The notes beneath the pieces are model-generated. The model was not told where the DNA came from, ran no database searches, and saw only the letters and a program-made list of their open reading frames with translations. DNA of 64,000 nt from Magnolia sinica (Eukaryota; Streptophyta; Magnoliopsida; Magnoliales; Magnoliaceae), in assembly GCF_029962835.1 (NCBI RefSeq), contig NC_080577.1:5518001-5582000 (forward strand), read 5' to 3'. Below are positions 48,496-58,989 of this stretch, piece by piece (positions within the stretch are counted from its first letter, which is position 1; each line of letters opens with the position of its first letter). A program made the translations under genes and the position numbers.

Positions 48496-49014
48496 GGACG
48501 CGGATTTCCTGCAAATGGCTCCTGCGCTGGGATGCTAGGTGGGGGCCACCGTGATGTTTGTGAGATATCCACCCCGTCCATCTGCCCTGAGAGATCATTT
48601 TAGGACGTGACTGAAAATGAGTTGGATCCAAAATTCAAGAGGACCCCACGAGAGGAAAAAGTAGGGATTCGGTGAGCATTGTTGAAACATTTTCATGGTA
48701 AACAAAGTTTAGTACGAGACTAACATTTTGTGTTTTCATTTTATCCCGGTGGGAATGACCTTATAAACAGTTTGGACGGAATATATACATCAAAGTGGGG
48801 CGCAGGAAGGTTTCAACTATAGGAAACTCTTTCCCCTTAGTTCCCTCTAATATGGCCCACTTTGGTTTTGTATCCCCTTATTTCGGCCACATGTCCTAAA
48901 ATGATCTCTCAAAAGGGATGGTCGGGATGGATTTCTCACAAACATCGCGGTGGGCCCACTTAGCATCTTAGCGCAGGAACTTTCTGTGAAAAGCTTTGGC
49001 AGGAAATCGCATCC
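48496..49014. mobile_element. Palindromic Mutator-like MITE with exact 9-bp TSD
   Basis: A 519-base element with ends GGACGCGGATTTCCTGC and, inverted, GGATGCGATTTCCTGCC. It is flanked by the identical 9-mer GTTAAAATC at 48487-48495 and 49015-49023. Long arms: GGGGGCCACCGTGATG ... CATCGCGGTGGGCCCAC. It is the clearest standard-length copy. Confidence 0.9.
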
Positions 49015-49023
49015 GTTAAAATC

Positions 49024-49689
49024 GTAGTAGCTGCGTACGACAGCCATCCGATCAGGACTTTGATAATTGCATGTCTACCCCCTTTTTGCATGCATTCGTG
49101 GACCATTCATCTGATCATTAGATTTTTTGAGCTACTGACCCAGGCAGTGTTTCCCACCTGATTAACGGTCAGATCTTGTCTCCATTACTCTACGTATATA
49201 AGATCTTTTTTTCATCAAGGGAGCAGGCTTTTTGTGTGCTCTACAAGGACAGGCATTATTTCCAGTAATTATTGTTATCATTTACCTTTTATCATTTATT
49301 TATTAATTTAATATTCTTTATTTATCCTATCTTTCTTTCTGCTTATGCAAGAAATCTCTAAGACGGTGGTGAACCATGCACCGTACACATTTGAAATTCG
49401 CATTTATCGAGTGATCCTAACCATCTACTCCATTATTCCAAAATAGACTGATAAAACTACATTTTTCAACGGTCAATATCACATGGTTCTGATCAACGTT
49501 CTTTCAGGATATGCTCCATCCACGACGGATCCCACGATTTTGCACGGTCCTAATTGATATGCATGCGTACCACATGTACGGGCCCACCTGAGAAAAAGGA
49601 CGTCTATGATACTCAGGCAGCGTCTGGCGCTTGATACGTAGGAAATCAGAAATCATGCACGTGGCATGCGAAAACTCGACTTAAAAGGC
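49024..49689. other. Intergenic between two MITEs, nothing recognised
   Basis: No exon, RNA gene or element is supported in this stretch. Confidence 0.5.
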
Positions 49690-50178
49690 CCGGATTAGGT
49701 ACTAAGCCCCCCCCCCCCCCCCCCCCGGACCTGGCTACGAGCTATAGACGGACGGTCCTTGAAAGGGGCTCCGTGGGGCTCACATTAATATATTTTTTTA
49801 AATCCACGCCGTTTATACATTTTAACAGATCATTTTAACACAAGATCCCAAAAGGTAGGAAGATCAAAGGCTTGAGTGTCCCACACCACTGGAAACGGTG
49901 TTGATTGATCGCCTACTGTTGAAAGCTTCTTGGGAATCATAGAAAATTTGGATCAAGGTAGTATTTATGTTTTCACTTTGTGCGGATACGTGTAACCTTA
50001 TGAAAAGACGATGGAAAATAAACACCACGGTACGCCTATAAAGGTTTTGATGGTTGGCAGCACTATCACCGCCGCTTCTTGTTGTGTGGTCCACTTAAGC
50101 CATCGTTACGTCTCCGATGTGGGTTCATTACTAAAATGATCTGTCAAAATAGATGGTGATGTGTAATGAACACATGCA
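49690..50178. mobile_element. Palindromic MITE, right end lost
   Basis: The left end GGCCCGGATTAGGTAC is followed by a run of about 20 C (49707-49726) and the family core (CCGTGGGGCTCACATTAAT ... AATAGATGGTGATGTG). The right terminal module is missing. The sequence continues into an unrelated GAGCT-rich region. Confidence 0.65.
49707..49726. repeat. Poly(C) run
   Basis: About 20 consecutive C inside a palindromic MITE end module. Run length may be affected by sequencing or assembly. Confidence 0.85.
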
Positions 50179-50185
50179 TAATGAT

Positions 50186-50910
50186 TGGAGATGTAAACGA
50201 ACTGAGCTAGCTCAATTTGGTCACTCCAATTCACTCGAAAAGCTTAGCTGGACTTTGATCGCAGTTGTGTTCGGCCGAGTTGAGGTAGTTTCACTGAGCT
50301 CGAAAATTTTCGAGCCCAGAACGAGCTGAACCAAGTTCGACCTTGGCTTGATTCAACTCGACTTAATTTTTTCATTAGATATATATATTTCAAAAAAAAA
50401 AAAAATCATAACTCACTTTAGTTTTAGCCATTCGCGAACGCCCGATCCTAAAAGCTTTAACTCACTTCAGTCGTTCAGCAATAGTGCCCAACCCAGACCC
50501 CATTAATCCCTCTCCTCTCATCTCTCTCTCATTGTTCTCCAACGCTTGACCGGCGACTGCTATCCTCTCCTCTCTTTTTCACTGTTCTCCAGTACTCTAA
50601 CGGTGATCAACGACTACTCTCTTATACTCTCTCTATATTCTCCAACATCTACCTAAACAACCAACAACGAAAGATTCTCTCTCATGCTCCTCTCATCATC
50701 TCTCTATTCTCTAGTGTCTGTACAATTAGCGGACCCTGCCCGACCATTGACTTGGTAGTTGTGGCCCAATCAAATAATCAAATCCCACTCGAAAAACTTA
50801 AACTTGGCTCGAACTGGACCAAGTTGCTAACTGAGTCAAGCCCATTTGCTAACCTAATTGGACCAAGTTTGAGCTGAGATATCTTGCCGAGCAAAGCTCA
50901 ACTCTAACCC
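50186..50910. other. GAGCT/ACTCG-rich repeat region
   Basis: The margins are rich in GAGCTG/ACTCGAA words: GATGTAAACGAACTGAGC at the left and GAGCAAAGCTCAACTCTAA at the right, in loose inverted arrangement. The style recalls the hAT-type MITE at 38330, but no clean ends or duplication are found. The middle is CT-rich. Confidence 0.35.
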
Positions 50911-52196
50911 ATGAATAGTGGACCCTTGTTTGTGAAAAGACGGCCATAAGATATTTTCATTTTTGTCCACCTAAGAATGCCCACCGATTCAATAGGCAGA
51001 TGATCAGTTATAAATCTAAAGCGGGAACCATAATTTGGACGGTATAAATTTGACTTAGGTGCATGCCACGCGTGCAATTTATAAGTGATTTCTAAATGCC
51101 TGCGTGTTATCCATCACAATCCGCCGGAGTATCAAAAGAACCGTAGTGCGCCGGGACACCATGCAAAGAAATGTACGGCACGGATGGCCCAATCAATGAA
51201 AACCATTTGGAAAGCCGGTCCGAGCCATCGGGTGAATGAGTCCCAACCGAAGACCATTGGGTCCCACGTTTCCTAGGCCGAGTACTGAGACAGCCATGCA
51301 TTTCTCTCTATCTAATTAGTGTTCTCACATGCATTAGTTGGACTACTAAGCTACCGTACAGCACGTTCATAATTGCACACGTGCCATGTATGTGTTACCT
51401 CCAAACAAACTAAAGGTTGGTTCAGACATGAGGCTCGATTAGTGAGAAAATGAGACTAATCCGTTCACAGGTGGGCCAGGCGAGTACCTTAAATTATATC
51501 GGTGGTGGCACATTATTTTCTACATTTTTAGCTATGTTATGAGTGGATAGTATGAAATATTTTTTTCATTCGATTATTTCAGTGGGACTAACCTTTTGGA
51601 CGGTTTGGATTTTTTATACAGCAGACAAGTTATCAATTATGCTGTAGTTGGACTGGAGACTCTGTCTAGCTGGTTGCTCCTAACAACTCTTCTAATTGTT
51701 CTATTTTTTTGATAAAAAGGTTCCTACGCAGAAAAAGAGAAATATCTTGTACAGCGTTGTATGTTGAGTAACATACGACGTCTTCATTATAGGCTGACTT
51801 ACCAATTTTTCTAACATCCAAGCCGTTCAAAAGGTGGAAAGTATCATAAATATCAAGAAAAATGAAAACTAATGTCCATTCGTTGTGGGGGATACATGAT
51901 TGAAATCAGCGCATAAGCTTAACTTGTATTTTTGTCCCACCCAGTGAGTGGATTGTTCCGATTTCTGCTACAGTTGTGGATTGAATATTCAAGGGAAATG
52001 ACAGGTAAGAGGAAAATAGAAAACCAGTGTATGCTAGGTCACGTGCAATGTTGTATTGATACAAGGGTCAGTCACTTGGACCCATTTAAAAAATTTTGGA
52101 ATCGAATTGGTACAAAAATGTATTATCACGATTCCCAAGATGAAAGATGGTTTTGTGTAAAAGGTGTGGTCCTAATTGAAACTCCTGGTTTTATTT
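50911..52196. other. Intergenic, nothing recognised
   Basis: No gene or element could be supported. Short open frames here lack motifs. Confidence 0.5.
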
Positions 52197-52368
52197 GGAC
52201 GCGGATTGCCTGCACTTATAGGCTAGGTGGGGCCCACCGTGCTGTTAGTGAGAAATACACTCTGCACATGCAAATTCAAAACTAAAATTTGGCAGTTCAC
52301 CGTTGAAACATTCGTGGGGATGGAGAGGTTTTGTATCTTTTGTGTTTTCAATGGCATATAAACATTAC

Positions 52369-53413
52369 GGAAACGGATTGGCTGGGAACGGATTGGCTAC
52401 TCCCCCTGCCACCAGCCGATTGCTGGTGGTCGGTGCTCTGTGGGCCCCACCATGATGTATGTGTTTCATCTATGCTGTCCATCTATTTTTCCTGATCATT
52501 TTATGGTATGGCACCAAAAATTACATATATCACAATCTCAAGTGGACTACATTACAGAAAAGTGTTGAATGAGTGACGACCATTAAAAACCTTTTGGGGT
52601 CAATAAAAGTTTTGGATCAAGCTGATCTTTATTTTTCCCCTTCATCTGGGCCTGCATGACATAATAAACAGATTGGATGTTAGATAAAAACTAAAGTGGG
52701 TCTTGGGAAGAATGTAATGATGGATATCCAATCATTATTGTTTTCCTATGGTGTGTTCCATGAGATTTATATCTCTCTAATTTTTGGGATCTAGGTACTA
52801 AAATAATCTTTAAAAATGGATGAACGGAATGGATGAAACACGTACATCATGGAGGGGCCCACAGAGCACCGACCATCAGCCTCGGGATTGGGTACTCCCC
52901 TCACACCAGCCAATGCCTGGTGGTCGGTGTTCTGTGGGCTCTACCATGATGTATTTGTTTCATCCATGCCGTCCATATATTTTTCTAGATCATTTTATAG
53001 TATGAGACCAAAAATGAGGTATATCCAAATCTCAAGTGGACCACATTACAGGAAAGAGTGTTGAATGAATTTTGATCATTAAAAACTTTTTTGTGGGCCA
53101 TAAAAATTTTGGATCAAGCTTATTTTTATTTTTTCCTTTCATCTAGGTTTGTATGACCTAATCAACAGATTGGATGTCAAATAAATGGTACATTAGGCCT
53201 TAGGAGGATTTTAATGGTGGATATCTGATTACTATTGTTTTCCTGTGCTGTTTTCTACCTGAAATTTATATCTCTTTCAATTTTGCGATCAAGCCTTAAA
53301 ATGATATCTAAAAATAGATAAATAGAACGAATGAAACACATACATTATGACGGGGCTCACAGACCACATGCCACCAGCCGCTGGGCTAGCAGGGGAGTAG
53401 CCAATCCGTTTCT
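52369..53413. mobile_element. Nested double palindromic MITE with 9-bp TSD
   Basis: It begins GGAAACGGATTGGCT (the first 15 bases are repeated at once) and ends AGCCAATCCGTTTCT. The flanks are AAACATTAC (52360-52368) and AAACATAAC (53414-53422), one base different. It consists of two tandem full cores, about 52400-52868 and 52880-53390. Each has end hairpins built on CACCAGCC...GCTGGTGG. Confidence 0.82.
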
Positions 53414-53574
53414 AAACATAACAGTGTATTCGGGGAGGTTTCAGCTTTCCTGAGGGCGCTTCCCACAACGCGCGAATACACGAGCGCGTGTATACGCGCG
53501 CGCGCATATAATTTACGTTGTACGGCTGGCTTTAGTTTTGAATGCGCTTTATTTTTAAACTGTTCTTTTTAAAA

Positions 53575-54016
53575 GGAAGTAGGTTGCGTCCTACCCCCGC
53601 CCGGTCCATAATCCGTCCGGCTAGGGCTATGTGGGCCCCACTTAATGTAAGGGTTTTATCCATGCCTTCCATCCATATTTACAGATCATTTTAGCATATG
53701 AACCCAAAAATTAAGTAGAAAAAAAATTATCGGTGGATCACAAATTGGGGGTTGAACGCTTACCATAAAAATCTTCAAGTATAAGTTTCAAATTAAGCTG
53801 ATATTTATATTTTTATTTTCACTTCATCCAGGTATACAAGACCTCATGAATAGGTTGGATGGTTAAAAAACATAACGGTGGCCCTTATAAAGGTTTCAAC
53901 GGTGAATGTCATTATTAATGCTACGATGAACGGCGTGGATAAAGTACTTACATCACTGGCCCAAACAGCCTTGGCCGGACGGATTATCGTCTGGGGGTAG
54001 GACTCAATCTGCTTCC
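53575..54016. mobile_element. Second nested palindromic MITE
   Basis: The ends are GGAAGTAGGTTGCGTCC and, inverted, GGAAGCAGATTGAGTCC, with a CCGGTCCATAATCCGTCCGG hairpin module. The same end type occurs at 35853. The flanking 9-mers (TTTTTAAAA, GATTTAACG) agree poorly. Confidence 0.75.
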
Positions 54017-54144
54017 GATTTAACGTGATCTGGTAAAACGGATGGATCAAGTTCATTTCTCATAAACATGACGGTAGGCCCCACCTGGCTGTTGAGCGCA
54101 GGAACTTCCTGCGAAATGGTTTAGCAGCCAGGAAATCCGCGTCC

Positions 54145-54846
54145 ATTTTTCTATTGGGGAGTTATTTGATACTCCGTTGCACATGCCGCCTGATACGCAG
54201 GTGCTCAGAAATTATACACGGGACATCGTGAACTCAAATTAACAGGATAAATGGTGGAAATTTTGTATCTAAGTCCCCGTACCAAAATCAGATGGGTCTC
54301 TATGCTCCGATCGGTGGACACTTGTTTGTCAAAATAGGTCCTTTATTCTGAACCGTCCAATTGTCCACCAATTCGATAGTTGCATAATAAAATAAGCGCA
54401 ATTTTTGGGTTGTGGTACACCTAAAATTGATCCCATAATTGGGACGGTACAGGTTGAATTAAAATAATTCCAACTAAGCAATTTGTAAGTAATTTATAAG
54501 TGCCTGCGTATCATGCATCATACTCCGCCCGAGTATCAAAGTTTTTCTCTTTATTCTTTTCACCTCTTTCCGAGAATTGCTATTCAAAACAATTGATGAT
54601 CCGGACCATTCATCCAAAAGTCGCCATAGTTTTTGTTGGAAAAGAACGGTATCTCTGATTAAAGATCCCCCACCGTCCATACAAAAGTGAGTGATAAGTT
54701 GCATTTCCAGAACCGTTCTTTCTAAGTTTCTGCATGTGGACGATGAGATCACTGATGAATAGTATTTTTCTTCATGGAGACCACCTAAGTCGGAACTCCT
54801 GGGTAAACGGATTGGATCATTGCCTTAGTTGGCAGAGCCTCTGGGC
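54145..54846. other. Intergenic, nothing recognised
   Basis: No exon, RNA gene or element is supported between the outer MITE and the next copy. Confidence 0.5.
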
Positions 54847-55313
54847 GGACGCGGATTAGCTAGTGAAGTGACGTCACTGCCCCACCATGATATATGTTTT
54901 GTATCCACCGTTCATTCATTCAGAGAGATCATATTAAGGCATTATCCAAAGAATGTGTCAGATCCAAAGCTCGAGTGGACCCACCACAGAAAACAGTGGG
55001 TTAATGACGTCCATCATTAAAAACTTCTAAAGGCCGCAAAAAGTTTTCGATCAAGCTGATATTTATGTTTTCCATCCTTTCACGTCTGCTTTAACACATT
55101 AACAGGTTGGATTTCAAATAAACGTCATGGTGAGGATTTCAACGGTGGACGTCACTTTTCCCACTGTTTTCTATGGTGGGGTCCACTCCAGATCTGCTTC
55201 ATTCTTTGAATTGAAATAATATCTCTAAAATTGATGAACGGTGTGGATACAACACATACATCATGGTTGGATTCAAATAACTTGGTGACGTCACTTCTAG
55301 CTTATCGGCGTCC
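54847..55313. mobile_element. Palindromic MITE, GTGACGTCAC-end variant
   Basis: The ends are GGACGCGGATTAGCTAGTG and, inverted, GGACGCCGATAAGCTAG. Both end modules carry GTGACGTCAC, itself a perfect palindrome. The flanking 9-mers CCTCTGGGC and CTCTTGGGC are similar, a probable worn duplication. Confidence 0.78.
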
Positions 55314-55440
55314 CTCTTGGGCGAGCCTGGCTGGCAAACCGCTTTTGGCTTTTAAAGCAGTTTCCACGATATTTCCTTTTACCCGGGGTTTCTTGGGTTG
55401 GACTCCAACTTAAGCTCTCATATAATGACTACACACCCAG

Positions 55441-55941
55441 GGAGCGGATCAGGTGCGGCACTTAACGTGGGGCCCACCTTGATGAAATCATACTATATCC
55501 ACGCCGTTCATCAGTTTTTCCGGATCATTTTAGAGTTTGAATCCAGAATAAAGCATATCCAATTCTCAGGTAGACCATACTATAAGAAACAGTGCTGACT
55601 GACCATTAATGGGCCATGAAAGCTTTAGACCAATGTGATATTTGTTTTTCCCCTTCATCCAGGATTATGTGAGTTTATCAACAGGTTTGATGGAAAATAA
55701 ACATTATGGAAGCATCACGGTGGGCGCTAGGAAGTTTTAATGGTAGGGCATTCAATCACCATTATTTCCTATGGTATGGTTTACCTGAGATTTGGATCTT
55801 CTTCAATTTTAGGTTAAAAAGCTAATATAATCCTTAGAAACGGATGGACGGAGTGGATATAGAATACATATATCAAAGTGGGCCCCACTGCATGGGTCGC
55901 ACCATCTTGGGTACGGCTCCGGCCGCACCTAATCCGTTTCC
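55441..55941. mobile_element. Palindromic MITE, GCGGC-end variant
   Basis: The ends are GGAGCGGATCAGGTGCGGC and, inverted, GGAAACGGATTAGGTGCGGC. The core has CGTGGGGCCCACCTTGATG ... CAAAGTGGGCCCCACTG. No matching flanking 9-mer was found. Confidence 0.75.
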
Positions 55942-56556
55942 AGTCATTTAAGGAATACGTGGAATAAATGTAGGCAAATACAAACCCTCCAAATTGTGAG
56001 TTGTAGATACAGCATGCGAAAAAAAAATAAAAATCAGAAGGAATAAATAAATAAATTCTAATAGACGTTCTTAATGATCCAAGTCGGCCATTTAGTTTGA
56101 TTTGGTTGTCACGTTCAATTTTTACCATCCATTTGATGGGCACGAATTGGATGGTTATGATCGTTTGATATGTGAAGTTTTGGGATATGACATATCCAAG
56201 ATGGGACATTGAGTTGCACAGTCAGGATCTGGCACGTTTGCAACACGAGTCAAAGTGGGCGAGTCACTGCCGCTCGAGTATGATGATCCCATGTACTCTA
56301 CGGGGTAGTCAATTGATACTCTGGCGGAGTATGACGCTTGACACGCGGGTATTCTAGAATTTTAGCTGTAGACTTGGTGTCCACCAACTGGAGTAAAACC
56401 GACTAAATAGCGGAATCAGTGTCGCTAAGTCACAGACCCAAAATCAGATTGATTAAGCAATCCTGACTTCTGATTGGCGGTCACTTGGTCGTTAAAATAG
56501 GACCGTTCTTTTTTTATTTTATTTTTTTAGAAAAAATAGGACCGTTCTATTTTTTA

Positions 56557-56877
56557 GGACGCGGCTTTGGTGGATACCCAGTCGGTGGATCCCTGACTGT
56601 ACATCCACTCTGTCCATCGATGTTGACAACTCATTTTAGGCATGATTTAAAAAATGAAGCAGATCCAAATCTCAGTTGAGCCACGCCATAGGAAACAGTG
56701 GTGATTGAATACCCACCATTAAAAACCTATCGGAGTCTATTGGAATGTTTATTTGCCATCCAACCCGTTTAAAACGGATGGACAGCGTGGATATAAGTAA
56801 CACATGTCACGGCGGGCCCCATAGTGAAGGATCCACCAACCTCGGTGAATCTTGGGCATCCATTGAAGCCGTGTCGA
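56557..56877. mobile_element. Short palindromic MITE, GGTGGAT-end variant
   Basis: The left end is GGACGCGGCTTTGGTGGAT; inverted from the right is GACACGGCTTCAATGGATG. A GGTGGATCC/GGATCCACC module occurs at both sides. Possible duplication TATTTTTTA / TATTTTTTT. The core is shorter than usual, apparently deleted. Confidence 0.68.
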
Positions 56878-57466
56878 TATTTTTTTCATTTTTAACCGGC
56901 CAATAAGTCCCTACCAAATCTGATTTTACATATCAAACAAGAGTAATTTTGATTCATGATACATCTAACAGCGACTCATAATTTAAACGGCTTATTTCAA
57001 ATTACCTGCATGCCACGCATGTGATTTCCGAGTAATTTCTAAGTTCCCGAGTATCGTCATGGTCTCAAGGTTTTCAGGTTCCAATTCTTGCCTCGTGGCA
57101 GACTTCACGGGTTTCAACACGAGGTCAAAAGTTCTTTAGTTGGAATAGCTGTACAATCGATTGCAGCACACCTACAGATATTACATGTGACTGAATTTTG
57201 CATTAGAGAGGACAACACCTCCATCGAGTGGGCCACCGTGTTCTCGGCTTTGATTCTAAAAAGCAAGCTTACGCAAAACTTAGGTGGGATGGGCCATAGA
57301 GAACAATGTAAAATAGTGCTGGAATTTTCTAAATTTAAGTAATGTGGAACGGGTTGATTTTTGTTGTTCATTGAGAGGCGCGTATGTGAATGGATTGGAT
57401 GGAGTATAAAAATTACCATGGGCCGTGCACACAACTAACCTATGTGGTGGCATACCTGATAAACAT

Positions 57467-57939
57467 GAAATCGGATTGCATACTAAGTTATTCAATATGC
57501 TTATCATACTGTGTAGACCCAATTGGGCCCACCATAAATGTATGTACTCTATCTATGTTGTCCGTCTGCCTTTCCATATAATTTAAGGGGTTGAGCCCAA
57601 AATTATAGCATATCCAAAGATCAAGCAGTTCATACCACAAGAAATAGTGTGAATAATGATTTCCATTGTTGAAACCTTGCTAGGCTCCATGGTGATGCTT
57701 ATTTGTCATGCAACCTATTCATAAGATTATACGGACATGGATAGGGGAAAACATTAAAATAAGTTTGATCCAAAACTTCTATAGCCCTCAAGAAATTCTC
57801 AATAGTAGATGTTCACTTCACACTTTTTCTTATGGTGTGGTCCTTTTGAGCGTTTGATATGCTTCATTTTTAAGCTCAAGGCTTAAAATTATTTATTAAT
57901 ACATTAATTATGGTGAACCTCAGCATGCAATTTGCTTCC
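57467..57939. mobile_element. Palindromic MITE, degraded
   Basis: The left end GAAATCGGATTGCATAC and the inverted right end GGAAGCAAATTGCATGC match at most positions. The flanks GATAAACAT (57458) and TACAAACAT (57940) agree at seven of nine. The arms (TTGGGCCCACCATAAATG; ATTATGGTGAACCTC) are worn. Confidence 0.65.
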
Positions 57940-58277
57940 TACAAACATGGTGTATCTCTTGGCAATCACCTACGTGGTAACAGATTAGTGTTTGGGGTTC
58001 AAAAGTGTGTCAAATAGGTATTTCACCGACCACTTCCAAATATGTTTTTGCCACTACTTAAAGGAGCCACATATGACCCAGTCAAATCCCACTATGTTAA
58101 GGCCTTAGTGTTTAGAGAGGTCCGATCCAATCTACTTCAAAGCCGCGTGGGTCGCTATTAGAGATGTTGTCATCATGGAACATGTTTAAAAGTAGTTCCA
58201 TCAAATGCATATTTGGTCAAATACACTCCCTTGGTCCAGAGCAACATCTCTATGCCACCCAAACAGCTTCCTTCCTG

Positions 58278-58712
58278 TTACGGCGAGCTGTTGACCCTAA
58301 GCTGGGTGGGGCCAAATGCCTACTTTTTTGAGATCCGCTCCATCTATCAATTTCCCTAGCACATGCTAGGACTTGAGCTCAAAATTGAGATAAACCAATA
58401 ACTCAAGCATGCCTTTCCACATGAATTGTGTAATGCACACAGTCACCTTTAAACCTTTCTGCACCCACCTTCATATTTATATCCCATTCAACCCCTTCGT
58501 AAGGTGATTCTCAGTTGGGTGAAGGTATATCACAAATATAAGCCTAATCAAAAACCTTTTTTTGTGACCCATATATAGGATAAACTATGAACATTCAATC
58601 CCCATTCTTTCTTGTGGTGTGGTGCACTTAAATTTGGATTTGAATGGTGGAGTAGATGTGTGACGCTCATATATCACTATGGGCCCCATTGAGCTTATGA
58701 CCTGTTTCGGAG
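58278..58712. mobile_element. Palindromic MITE just upstream of the DTW-type gene
   Basis: The core GGTGGGGCCAAATGCC ... CACTATGGGCCCCATTGAG has loosely matching outer parts. The ends are worn, so the coordinates are approximate. It lies within 300 bases of the start codon at 58990. Confidence 0.6.
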
Positions 58713-58989
58713 CCTATATTTCAAATAACCCCATTGAGCCAGGCTCAATCGAAGTGGGCCTCTGGCTAATGGCATTAAACTCTCCCACGTGGCTGCTGCT
58801 CTGGCACGTGGGCGGGGCCTGGAGTTGAACGGCTATGCCAGTATCACTTCCCCATCGAAGAAAGGGACCATCGCAGGCCAACTGCACAGCACGCGCACCC
58901 GCGAAAAACCTCAACAAAGCATGCTATACACGGCCCGCGCGTTGGGCTTTAGATGTCCTTCGCCTCCTCCCATACGCAACCACAGGAGC

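Larger units (their letters stand above)
52197..54144. mobile_element. Outer palindromic MITE split by two younger copies
   Basis: The left end GGACGCGGATTGCCTGC is at 52197. The matching inverted right end (CAGGAAATCCGCGTCC) is at 54129-54144. Between them the core is interrupted twice: by 52369-53413, with its own 9-bp duplication, and by about 53575-54016. Removing the insertions leaves an element close to the usual 500 bases. Confidence 0.75.

Noticed and set aside
52369-53413. Helitron, because of hairpins near the ends
   Set aside because: Helitrons have a single 3' hairpin, no inverted termini and no target duplication; here both ends match inversely and a 9-bp duplication is present.
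58789-58989. Upstream in-frame extension of the DTW-type protein
   Set aside because: The extra 67 residues are arginine- and proline-rich without motif, and the downstream MDSQ start fits family length as I remember it; it could be 5' UTR.
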